Source of the DNA: Mycobacterium sp. 852002-10029_SCH5224772
GTDB lineage: Bacteria > Actinomycetota > Actinomycetes > Mycobacteriales > Mycobacteriaceae
DNA: 64,000 nt
Direction of reading: 5' to 3'
Assembly: GCF_001667315.1 (NCBI RefSeq)
Contig: NZ_LZHT01000041.1
Span: 186,001-250,000, forward strand
The translations under genes and the position numbers were made by a program. Below the pieces are notes generated by a model. That model worked only from the letters and a program-made list of their open reading frames with translations, did no database searches and had not been told where the DNA came from. Numbering within the stretch: position 1 is the first letter of the stretch; each line of letters begins with the position of its first letter. Below are positions 36,378-45,159 of this stretch, in pieces.

Positions 36378-36467
36378 TCGGTCCGCCCGGCGGACACGCA
36401 CAACGCGGTTTGGTATCGAGTCGATCGCCTTTAGGCTGGCTCGAGCCAACCCAGCATGAGGAGGCTT

Positions 36468-37271
36468 ATGGGGCGCAAGGTCGCCATCCCGTGGCACGCG
36501 TCATTCACGATCGCTGCCGGCTTCCTCTACTTCTTCTTCGTGTTGCCCCGCTGGCCTGAGTTGATGGGTGACACGACGCATTCGTTGGGGACGGCGCTGC
36601 GCATCGTGACGGGTGCGCTCGTCGCGCTCGCGGCGCTGCCGGTGGTGTTCACGCTGCTGCGCACCCGCAAGCCGGAACTGGGCACCCCGCAGATGGCGCT
36701 GTCCATCCGGGTCGCCTCGATCGTGGCCCACGTGCTGGCCGGCGTGCTGATCATCGGAACGGCGATCAGCGAGATCTGGTTGAGCCTGGACGCCGCCGGA
36801 CGGTGGTTGTTCGGGATTTACGGCGCGGCCGCCGCGATCGCGTTGCTCGGCTTCTTTGCCTTCTATCTGTCCTTTGTCGCCGAGTTGCCGCCGCCGCCTC
36901 CCAAACCGATCAAGGCGAAGAAGCCCAAGAAAGCCAAGAAAAAGGGTCTTCGCGGCAAGAAGGGCGAGGAGGCTGACGCGGAAGCGGCCGCCGACGAAGA
37001 AGCCGAAGCGTCCGAAGCCGAGGCCGACGAGCCCGACGAGACGGACGAGCGGGCTGACGCCGAAGCGGCCGCCGAACCGGACGCCGACGAACCCCAGGAG
37101 ACCGAGGCAGCGCCGGTCGCCGACACGGCCGACGCCGCCGAGGCGACCGAAGAGGGCGACGAGCCGCGAGCCAAGTTGCAGAACCGGCGCCCGACGGGCA
37201 AGGGATCGCATCGGATGCGCAGGCGCACCCGGGGCGGCACCGCGGTGGACGAAACCGTGGACGAGGACTAG
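36468..37271 (+). CDS. lucA: LucA-like membrane protein (Rv3723)
   Basis: A 267-residue membrane protein matching Rv3723 LucA, which stabilises the Mce1 and Mce4 lipid importers for fatty acid and cholesterol uptake. Four hydrophobic segments lie at about residues 10-28, 42-62, 78-98 and 105-130. The C-terminal cytoplasmic part has a Lys-rich patch (KPIKAKKPKKAKKKG) followed by a long Glu/Asp/Ala-rich stretch. AGGAGG precedes the ATG at 36468 by only 3 bases; an ATG at 36456 is the alternative start. It is the last gene in the M. tuberculosis-like order. Confidence 0.85.
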   Translation: MGRKVAIPWHASFTIAAGFLYFFFVLPRWPELMGDTTHSLGTALRIVTGALVALAALPVVFTLLRTRKPELGTPQMALSIRVASIVAHVLAGVLIIGTAISEIWLSLDAAGRWLFGIYGAAAAIALLGFFAFYLSFVAELPPPPPKPIKAKKPKKAKKKGLRGKKGEEADAEAAADEEAEASEAEADEPDETDERADAEAAAEPDADEPQETEAAPVADTADAAEATEEGDEPRAKLQNRRPTGKGSHRMRRRTRGGTAVDETVDED

Positions 37272-37280
37272 CGAGCGCAA

Positions 37281-37430
37281 TCAGCGGCGTACCACCGCGA
37301 GCACCATCGGGATGGCCGTGTTCTCGTCGGTGTGATAACTCGCGCAGAAGCGGTAGTACCCGTCGGCGATCTGCACCGGAACACCGGTCGTGAAGTCGCC
37401 CAGGTGTTCCAAGTCAGCCGCGACGGCTGA
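37281..37430 (-). pseudogene. 3' remnant of an unidentified gene
   Basis: Directly after the MobA-like stop codon, in the same frame, an open stretch of 49 codons reads SAVAADLEHLGDFTTGVPVQ, continues with IADGYYRFCASYHT and ends VLAVVRR before TGA. Composition and codon use look protein-coding, but there is no start codon or ribosome site. It is most simply the 3' end of a gene whose front was lost when the accessory region joined lucA. I do not recognise the family. Confidence 0.45.
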
Positions 37431-37970
37431 CTACGGTTCGTCGATGTCGGCCCCGCTGGCGAGGTCGCTGCAGTCCACGTTCTCGACATCGTCGCGGGTG
37501 CGCAAGTAGGCGCCGGCACCCGAGTCCCCCGATATCGCGGCCAATACGCCCGGCCAGTGCCGGCGTGCGATCACGACGGGGTGGCCCGGCCGTTCATCGA
37601 ACCAGGCTCGGCCTAGTCCTTCGCGTGAGGCCAACGCGCGGTGCAGGACTCGGGCAACAACCGCCGCGCCGACGTCGGGGGTGTCGATGAGGTGCAGCAC
37701 GGCGTAGTCGGCGTCCATGCGCTCCGCCTGAGCCAGCCCGGTGCGCACCGACGCGCTCAGCCCCCTTTCCCAGTCCGCAGCGGTAACCGTAACCACACCA
37801 GGTGGAGCCGGGATCTCCACAGCGCCGAGCACGAGCACGACGGTTCCGCACCCGCCGTCGCGCAGTGCTCGCACCGCGATCCGCAGCCAGTCGTCCACCA
37901 GCACCTTGGGCTTGCCGTAGCGTCGCCCGGCGCCGGCGGCCAACAGCACTCCAACGACACGTCGGCTCAT
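37431..37970 (-). CDS. MobA-like molybdenum cofactor nucleotidyltransferase
   Basis: A 179-residue nucleotidyltransferase of the MobA/MocA family. The signature VLLAAGAGRRYGKPKVL is at residues 8-24, VLHLIDTPDVG corresponds to the metal-binding DxP region, and SGDSGAGAYLR is the C-terminal substrate motif. MocA-type members attach CMP to Mo-molybdopterin for xanthine-dehydrogenase-type enzymes. Such an enzyme is encoded 14 kb away (50.6-54.3 kb). The start ATG at 37970 follows a decayed xdhC, its usual partner. Confidence 0.85.
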   Translation of the reverse strand: MSRRVVGVLLAAGAGRRYGKPKVLVDDWLRIAVRALRDGGCGTVVLVLGAVEIPAPPGVVTVTAADWERGLSASVRTGLAQAERMDADYAVLHLIDTPDVGAAVVARVLHRALASREGLGRAWFDERPGHPVVIARRHWPGVLAAISGDSGAGAYLRTRDDVENVDCSDLASGADIDEP

Positions 37971-38280
37971 GGCCTCATTGTTGTCGTGAATGCAGCCGTG
38001 AGCCTCGCCCAGCAGCTGCCCGGCCACCGCCCCAGCGACGCGATGATGTCCGCCGTGACCGATACGGCTGTTGCCTCCAAAGCATGCGGGCACCGAGATC
38101 CAGGGCGATCCCTGCCTCGGTCAACCCCCTGCGCCCAACCGCCGCAACGGGTCATCGTGCGTGCGGCGCGACCGCCTGGCTGACCGTGGGCAAGCCAAGG
38201 CCCGCAGCGCCGGCACGTCGCCCTCCGGATCGTGGGTAGGCACGCAAATGGCGGTCCAGGCATCGATCACGCCAGCGGAG
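37971..38280 (-). pseudogene. Decayed XdhC-family gene (C-terminal part)
   Basis: All three minus-strand frames carry successive pieces of an XdhC/CoxF protein. First VPTHDPEGDVPALRALA followed by RRTHDDPLRRLGAGG and a stop; then LTEAGIALDLGARM in the next frame; then ALEATAVSVTADIIASLG in the third. These align in order with THDPKFDVPLLELAL, SRRTHADRAARL, PIGLQLGA and AISIAAEIIA of the intact XdhC at 45160-46407. At least two frameshifts and loss of the N-terminal half make it non-functional. It fills the gap between lpd and mobA. Confidence 0.75.
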
Positions 38281-39669
38281 TCACACGTGTGCATGCAGCG
38301 GCGAGCCGGCCAATGCCAGCACCGCTTCGCCCAGTGCCTCGTTCTGGGTGGGATGGGCGTGGACAAGCGGTGTGACGTCCGTAGGCAGCGCTTCCCAAGC
38401 AACCATCAGCTGGGCCTCCCCGACCAGCTCGCCAACGCGATCGCCCACCATGTGGACACCGACCACCGGGCCGCCACTGTCGGCTGGTCCGCGGCGAATT
38501 ACCTTGACTCCACCCGCAGTTCGTAGGATCTGGCTCTTCGCGTTGCCGCCGAGGTCGTAGACGATCGCGGTGATATCGCCATACTGCTCGCGCGCCGACG
38601 ACTCGGTGAGTCCCACCGAAGCGACCTGCGGGTGGGCGTAGGTTACCCGCGGAATCAGCTGGTCCGCCAGCAGTACCGGGTCCCGGCCGGCAATCTGTTC
38701 GGCAACGAAGATGCCATGCGCGAAGCCACGGTGGGCCAGTTGTGCCCCGGCCACGAGGTCGCCGACCGCGTAGACGCCGCCGTGGTTGGTACTGAGTCGG
38801 CGATCGACCGCCACAAACCCGCGATCCGTGGCGATTCCGGCCTCGGCGAAGCCGGACGATCTGGGTTCGCGGCCGACGGCGACCAGCAACACGTCAGCCC
38901 CCATCGCCTCACCGCCGGCCAATTCCACGGCAACCCCGGCGCCGTTCTGTCTGGCCGCGGTGACGGTCGCGCCGGTCTTGACCGTGATACCCCGACGACG
39001 CAGCGCCCGTTCGAGCGTCATCGAAGTCCAGTCGTCTTCGCCCGGCAACAGCCTGGGCATGGCTTCCAGCACTGTCACCTCAGCGCCGTACGACGCCCAC
39101 ATGCTGGCGAACTCGACGCCAATCACACCGCCGCCGAGCACGATCGCAGTCCGCGGGATCTCGGGCAACTGCAGGGCGTGATCGCTGGACATGATCCGGT
39201 CACCGATCGGGATGTTCGCGATGGCTCGAGAGGTGGAACCGGTCGCCAAGACCACCGCCCCGCCGGTGTAGGGACTGCCGTTCACGACGATGGTGCGGTT
39301 TCCGACATAGCGGCCGTCACCCTGGATGACCGTGATACCGCGGCCGGCGATCAACCCGTTCAGTCCGGTGTGTAACCGGTCAACCACCGACTGCTTGTAG
39401 GCGTGCACGGCCGCCATGTCGATGGCGTTCAGGGTTGCGCGCACACCGAAACGTTCGGCCGCGCGCGTCACGTCGGCGACCTCGGCCGCATGCAGGAGCG
39501 CTTTGGTGGGAATGCAGCCGCGGTGCAGACACGTGCCGCCAACCTTGTCCGCCTCGATCAGGGCCACGGAGAGACCCAGTTGACCTGCCCGCAGCGCACA
39601 GGCGTAGCCAGCCGAGCCGCCGCCGAGAATCAGGACGTCGCTGTGCTGGGCAGGCTGGGAATCGCCCAT
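38281..39669 (-). CDS. Dihydrolipoamide dehydrogenase (E3)
   Basis: A 462-residue flavoprotein disulfide reductase that reoxidises the lipoyl group of E2 with NAD. The FAD loop is LILGGGSAGYACAL, the redox pair C47/C52 lies in GGTCLHRGCIPTK, the NAD loop is VLGGGVIGVEFAS, and the catalytic His-Glu is HAHPTQNE. The last four residues are HAHV. I use the ATG at 39669, which shares a base with the E2 stop; a GTG one codon earlier is possible. It is dedicated to this complex by position. Confidence 0.92.
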   Translation of the reverse strand: MGDSQPAQHSDVLILGGGSAGYACALRAGQLGLSVALIEADKVGGTCLHRGCIPTKALLHAAEVADVTRAAERFGVRATLNAIDMAAVHAYKQSVVDRLHTGLNGLIAGRGITVIQGDGRYVGNRTIVVNGSPYTGGAVVLATGSTSRAIANIPIGDRIMSSDHALQLPEIPRTAIVLGGGVIGVEFASMWASYGAEVTVLEAMPRLLPGEDDWTSMTLERALRRRGITVKTGATVTAARQNGAGVAVELAGGEAMGADVLLVAVGREPRSSGFAEAGIATDRGFVAVDRRLSTNHGGVYAVGDLVAGAQLAHRGFAHGIFVAEQIAGRDPVLLADQLIPRVTYAHPQVASVGLTESSAREQYGDITAIVYDLGGNAKSQILRTAGGVKVIRRGPADSGGPVVGVHMVGDRVGELVGEAQLMVAWEALPTDVTPLVHAHPTQNEALGEAVLALAGSPLHAHV

Positions 39670-40883
39670 CACAGCCGCGCCAATGCCGCGATCGGGTTCT
39701 CGATGAAATCGCCGAACAGCCGCAGGAATCCGCCGGCGGTAGCGCCGTCACACACCCGGTGGTCGAAGCTCAGCGATACTTGCGTGATTTTCCGCACGGT
39801 TAATGCGCCGTCGACCGCCCACGGCCGGTCGATGATGCGGCCGATACCCAGGATCGCCGCTTCGGGGTGATTGATGATCGGTGTGGACCCGTCGACACCG
39901 AAGACGCCGTAGTTGTTCAGCGTGAATGTCCCCCCGGTGAGCCTGGCGGGCGGGAGCTTGTCGTTGCGTGCCAATGTTGTTGTCTCGGTCAACACATCGG
40001 ATAAGGCAAGTACGTCGAGTGTGTCGACGTTCTTGATTACCGGGACCACCAGCCCGCGCGGGGTTTGGGCCGCGATTCCCAGGTTGACATGTCGGTAGCG
40101 GACGAATTCCGATCGTGCGGTGTCGACCGACGAATTGAGGTCGGGGAACTGACGGAGTGCGGCGACGGTGAACCGGGCCAGTAGCGCCAGCAGGCTGACC
40201 TTGCGGCCCGCGACCTCCTGGACGGATCGTCGGGCGTCGAGCAGCCCGGTGGCGTCGACATCGACCCAGGTGGTCGCATCCGGAATCTCGCGGCGGCTGA
40301 TTGAGAGTTTCTCCGCAATTGCCTTGCGCATGCCGGTGATTGGGGTGCGTTGTTCGTCTTGCATGCTGGTTGCGGTCTGAGTCAGGGCGTGTTCGACGTC
40401 TGCGCGAGTGATTACGCCGCCCGGTCCGGGGGCCGGCAGGACAGTGAGGTCAACACCGGTGTCGCGGGCCACTTTACGCACCACCGGCGAGATAACCTTG
40501 GTCGTGGCGGCGGCTGGAGCGATCGGCTGCGGTACCGGCGTGCGATGGCGGCGACGCCTACTGCCCGCTTCACGGGTTCCGTAACCGACCAGCACATTTC
40601 CCGAGCCCGCCCCAGCGCCAGGTTCGGTCGCTTCAGGCTCATCAGCGCTGATAACGGTGATCAACGGAGCGCCCACGGCCAGGGTTGAACCCACGTCGCC
40701 GTGCAGTTCAATCACCTTGCCCGCGAATGGGACCGGAACCTCGACCGCCACCTTGGCGGTTTCGACCTCGACGACCACCTGGTCGACGGTCACGGTGTCG
40801 CCAACCCGCACTCGCCAGTCCGCGATGACGGCCTCCGCAAGGCCCTCACCGAGGTCGGGCAGCACGAATGTCCGGTCGGTCAT
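39669..40883 (-). CDS. Branched-chain 2-oxoacid dehydrogenase E2 (lipoyl acyltransferase)
   Basis: A 404-residue E2 core. One N-terminal lipoyl domain with the modified lysine K44 (VEVETAKVAVEV), a peripheral-subunit binding domain near residues 130-170 (SPVVRKVARDTGVDL), then the acyltransferase core with SFDHRVCDGATAGG (His/Asp catalytic motif). It transfers the branched acyl group to CoA. Its ATG overlaps the stop of the small membrane protein gene (TAATG). Confidence 0.92.
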   Translation of the reverse strand: MTDRTFVLPDLGEGLAEAVIADWRVRVGDTVTVDQVVVEVETAKVAVEVPVPFAGKVIELHGDVGSTLAVGAPLITVISADEPEATEPGAGAGSGNVLVGYGTREAGSRRRRHRTPVPQPIAPAAATTKVISPVVRKVARDTGVDLTVLPAPGPGGVITRADVEHALTQTATSMQDEQRTPITGMRKAIAEKLSISRREIPDATTWVDVDATGLLDARRSVQEVAGRKVSLLALLARFTVAALRQFPDLNSSVDTARSEFVRYRHVNLGIAAQTPRGLVVPVIKNVDTLDVLALSDVLTETTTLARNDKLPPARLTGGTFTLNNYGVFGVDGSTPIINHPEAAILGIGRIIDRPWAVDGALTVRKITQVSLSFDHRVCDGATAGGFLRLFGDFIENPIAALARL

Positions 40884-41203
40884 TAGGGCACCATCTTTGT
40901 TGCGGGTCTCGTTTGCTGTTCGTGGATAGGACTCGGCGGGAACCTAAGTGGCTCATCCCCATTGGTTGGGCCGTCTGCGCCAGGCTTGGCAGGTGAGGTC
41001 TCCCGCAACCGGCTGACACCAGCTGCCGACAACCGAGGGCTATCGAACACCCGGCTCGCCGTGGCCCTGGGGCAGTTGCGGGGTCGATGCCGGCGCCACT
41101 GCGCGGTGCCCAGGGCGTGCCCGACGGTCACGAGCACGGGTATGAGTAGCGGGAACAAGATCAGCAAGAGCATCAACGACAGGGTTCCGATGGCACTGAG
41201 CAC
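40883..41203 (-). CDS. Small membrane protein embedded in the bkd operon
   Basis: A 106-residue protein, unrecognised. The N-terminus is one strongly hydrophobic helix (about residues 6-31, SLMLLLILFPLLIPVLVTVG); the rest is polar, Arg- and Pro-rich, probably cytoplasmic. GAGGAG lies 7 bases before the GTG start and the TAA stop shares a base with the E2 ATG, so translation coupling is well supported. It is placed between E1-beta and E2, where most bkd operons have nothing. It could tether the complex to the membrane, which is speculation. Confidence 0.65.
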   Translation of the reverse strand: MLSAIGTLSLMLLLILFPLLIPVLVTVGHALGTAQWRRHRPRNCPRATASRVFDSPRLSAAGVSRLRETSPAKPGADGPTNGDEPLRFPPSPIHEQQTRPATKMVP

Positions 41204-41272
41204 GGATTCACTCCTCTTGTTCGGTATTCATATCGCGTTGACGGGCAATGCTTCTCACTTGACGATGTGTCG

Positions 41273-42280
41273 TTATGAGTGGGCCGGAGCCCACCGGGTG
41301 TCGATGCGGTCGTCCCATTGAAGCCGGCCGAGTGCGTCGAGAATCCGGTCGCAGCAGGGCAGGTGCAACCCCTCGAATTTGGGTGCTGGGTAAGGGATGT
41401 CGAATCCGCAGACGCGCAGCACCGGCGCGTGCAGGTGATGGAAGCAGCGTTCCTGAACCCGGGCCGCGATCTCGGCTCCCACCCCGGCGAATCCCTGGGC
41501 CTCGTGCACCACTATGCATCGACCGGTCTTTCGCACCGATGCCGCGACGGTCTCGTCGTCAAAAGGGACGATCGACCGCAGGTCGATTACTTCGACGTCG
41601 CACCCGTCGTCGGCAGCAGCGGCTGCCGCCTGCAACGCGGGATCGACCGCAGGCCCATACGCGATCATCGTGGCGGCGTGTCCCGGCCGGAGGATTCGCG
41701 CTCTCCCGATCGGGGCGCCACGCTCGAGGTCGACGTCGTCGCGGGAAAAATATAGGCGTTTGGGTTCGAGGAACACCACCGGATCGGGGTCGTCGATCGC
41801 GTGCCGCAACAGACTGTAGGCGTCCGCGACCGACGCCGGCGCAACGACTTTGAGGCCGGGGGTGTGCGCGTAGTACGCCTCGCTGGAATCGCAATGATGC
41901 TCGACCCCGCCGATACCGCCGGCGAACGGTATCCGGATCACCATCGGTGCTGACAGCGCACCTTTGGTGCGGTTCCTGAGCTTGGCGACGTGGGACACGA
42001 TCTGCTCGAATGCCGGGTAGGCGAAGGCGTCGAACTGCATCTCCACCACCGGGCGAAAACCCGCCATCGCCATGCCGATGGCGAACCCGATGATTCCCGA
42101 TTCGGCCAGCGGGGTATCGAAACACCGATCCTTGCCGAACGTTTTGGCCAGGCCGTCGGTGACACGGAAGACGCCACCCAGGTCGCCGACGTCCTCGCCG
42201 AATACCAAGACGGCTTCGTCCTCCTCGAGTGCGTCGCGGAGCGCGGTGTTGAGAGCCTGCGCCATGGTGATCACGGTCAT
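41273..42280 (-). CDS. Branched-chain 2-oxoacid dehydrogenase E1 subunit beta
   Basis: A 335-residue thiamine-diphosphate enzyme subunit. The conserved VFGEDVGDLGGVFR and the HHCDSSEAYYAHTPGL motif are typical of BCKDH/pyruvate dehydrogenase beta chains. With the alpha chain it decarboxylates 2-oxoisovalerate, 2-oxoisocaproate and 2-oxo-3-methylvalerate. It starts 5 bases after the alpha gene's stop. The 69-base gap to the membrane protein gene shows nothing clear. Confidence 0.92.
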   Translation of the reverse strand: MTVITMAQALNTALRDALEEDEAVLVFGEDVGDLGGVFRVTDGLAKTFGKDRCFDTPLAESGIIGFAIGMAMAGFRPVVEMQFDAFAYPAFEQIVSHVAKLRNRTKGALSAPMVIRIPFAGGIGGVEHHCDSSEAYYAHTPGLKVVAPASVADAYSLLRHAIDDPDPVVFLEPKRLYFSRDDVDLERGAPIGRARILRPGHAATMIAYGPAVDPALQAAAAAADDGCDVEVIDLRSIVPFDDETVAASVRKTGRCIVVHEAQGFAGVGAEIAARVQERCFHHLHAPVLRVCGFDIPYPAPKFEGLHLPCCDRILDALGRLQWDDRIDTRWAPAHS

Positions 42281-42285
42281 CTTTG

Positions 42286-43401
42286 TCAGGCCTCCCGGGC
42301 CTCGGCGGCTAATTCCGCTCGCAGCTGCAATTGTTGTTCGCGCAGTTGACTGGTCGGTTCGGCGAATACGTAACGGAAAAGGTCGTCGGGATCGGTCGGC
42401 CGATCGGCGTTAATCGCCACTCGTAGCGCCGCGGCGCGGTCTTCGGCTTCGGCGGCGACAGCACTGACATGGGCGTCGTCAATCAGGCCTTCGGCGCGCA
42501 GGTAGGTATCGAGCCGGGCGATGGGGTCCCTCGCGCGCCAGTGCGCGACTTCGTCGTTGGTCCGATACCGGGTTGGATCATCGGCGTTGGTATGACCCTC
42601 AACGCGGTAGGTATGAGCTTCGACGATTACCGGGCCATTGCCGTCCAGCACATAGCTACGCGCTTCATCCATCACCGCCAGCATCGCCACCGGATCGTTG
42701 CCGTCGACCTGCTCACTGCCGATGCCATATCCGATACCTTTGTGCGCCAACGACGGGGCGGCCGTCTGCCGCGCCAGTGGCACGCTGATCGCAAAACCGT
42801 TGTTCTGCACCAAGAAAATCACAGGCGCACCGAAAACCGCCGCGAAGTTCAGTGCTTCGTGAAAGTCGCCTTCACTGGTCGCACCGTCGCCGCAAAGCGC
42901 CAGCACCACCGCGTCGATGCCTTTGCGGGTCTGGGCATGCGCCAGCCCAGCCGCGTGGAGAAGCTGGGTCGCCAACGGCGTGCACTGCGGTGCGGTGCGG
43001 TGGCGTGCCGGGTCGTAGCCGCAGTGCCAATCGCCTGCCACCATGGTGAGGATTTCGACAGGATCCACACCCCGGGTGACCAATGCCATCGAATCGCGGT
43101 ACGTCGGGAACATCCAATCCACGGCCCGCAGCGACATCGCGGCGGCGACCTGACAGGCTTCCTGTCCTCGTGCTGACGGATACACCGCCAACCGACCCTG
43201 CTTGGTCAGCGCCGTTACCTGTTCGTCAAAACGGCGCCCCAGAACCATGTTTCGATACATGTCGACCAGTCGTTTGCCGGACGGACGGAGGTACCTCGCA
43301 GCGCTGTTGGTGAGCTGACCCGTCGGGTCGAGGTACTGCACGGGAGCGTCGGCTGGAAGAAAATTCGCGTATGTCGTGCCAATCTGCTCAACCACCGACA
43401 C
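42286..43401 (-). CDS. Branched-chain 2-oxoacid dehydrogenase E1 subunit alpha
   Basis: A 371-residue TPP-binding subunit. The TPP motif GDGATSEGDFHEALNFAAVF and NNGFAIS are intact, and the phosphorylation-loop-like segment RVEGHTNADDPTRYR follows. A GGAGG ribosome site sits 5 bases before the GTG. It is the first gene of the E1a-E1b-membrane protein-E2-E3 operon and is divergent from the Lrp-type regulator, which is therefore the likely controller. Confidence 0.92.
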   Translation of the reverse strand: MSVVEQIGTTYANFLPADAPVQYLDPTGQLTNSAARYLRPSGKRLVDMYRNMVLGRRFDEQVTALTKQGRLAVYPSARGQEACQVAAAMSLRAVDWMFPTYRDSMALVTRGVDPVEILTMVAGDWHCGYDPARHRTAPQCTPLATQLLHAAGLAHAQTRKGIDAVVLALCGDGATSEGDFHEALNFAAVFGAPVIFLVQNNGFAISVPLARQTAAPSLAHKGIGYGIGSEQVDGNDPVAMLAVMDEARSYVLDGNGPVIVEAHTYRVEGHTNADDPTRYRTNDEVAHWRARDPIARLDTYLRAEGLIDDAHVSAVAAEAEDRAAALRVAINADRPTDPDDLFRYVFAEPTSQLREQQLQLRAELAAEAREA

Positions 43402-43508
43402 AACTGCCTCCCAATTTGACTACCTGCGCTCCAATCGTCGGGGTTTGCGGCCATTAGTGCATCATGACCGCAGAATTTACGGATGTATTGGTCTGGCCTG
43501 AGGCGCTG

Positions 43509-43518
43509 GTATGCATAC
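43509..43518. promoter_or_regulatory. Palindrome GTATGCATAC before the Lrp gene
   Basis: A 10-base perfect palindrome in the 157-base spacer between the E1-alpha gene and the Lrp-type gene. It overlaps TACTGT (43516-43521), a candidate -10 for the regulator. It may be an Lrp operator, but a 10-base palindrome can arise by chance. Confidence 0.3.
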
Positions 43519-43558
43519 TGTTCATAACCCCGATCGAACTAGGCGAGGCGGCGAACAC

Positions 43559-44032
43559 ATGGACGACGACACGACGGCATCTCTGGAACTCGACGATGTC
43601 GATCGGCGGCTGATCCGGGAATTGGTCAACGACGGCCGGGTGTCGATGCTGGAGTTGGCCAAGCGTGCGCACATCTCTCGCACCCACGTGTACTCGCGGA
43701 TCGAGCGGCTCGAACAGCGGGGCATCATCGAGGGGTTCACCGCCCGAATCAACCTGGAAAGGGCGGGGTTTGCGACGTCGGCGCTGATCGCGTTGTCCAT
43801 CCAACAGGACGCCTGGCGCGGCTTGTCGGCACAGTTGAAGACACTGCGGTTCGTCGAACGGTTCACACTGGTGGGCGGCGACTTCGACGTTCTCGTTGTG
43901 GTCCGCGCGCCCGACAACGCGACGCTGCGCACGGTGGTGCTGGAACGGCTGCACGGCATGGCCGGCATCCGCTCAACCCGCACCTGGTTGGTATTCGAGG
44001 AGTGGAATGGCTTGCCGGCCAATTGGTTTTGA
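43559..44032 (+). CDS. Lrp/AsnC-family regulator
   Basis: A 157-residue regulator: N-terminal helix-turn-helix (LDDVDRRLIRELVNDGRVSM, then SRTHVYSRIERLEQRGII) and a C-terminal RAM/ActD ligand domain (FVERFTLVGGDFDVLVVV). Lrp-type proteins sense amino acids; here leucine, valine or isoleucine is expected because the gene sits between the bkd operon and the leucine dehydrogenase. I start at ATG 43559; an upstream ATG at 43511 falls inside the probable promoter. Confidence 0.85.
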   Translation: MDDDTTASLELDDVDRRLIRELVNDGRVSMLELAKRAHISRTHVYSRIERLEQRGIIEGFTARINLERAGFATSALIALSIQQDAWRGLSAQLKTLRFVERFTLVGGDFDVLVVVRAPDNATLRTVVLERLHGMAGIRSTRTWLVFEEWNGLPANWF

Positions 44033-44049
44033 ACAGCATTAGGGCTACG

Positions 44050-45150
<1,101 letters not shown>

Positions 45151-45159
45151 CTACAGAAC

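Noticed and set aside
37268..37519. An 83-codon minus-strand frame next to lucA.
   Set aside because: Its Thr/Arg/Ser-rich translation is a shadow of the MobA gene and the gene remnant in the adjacent frame, which fit better.
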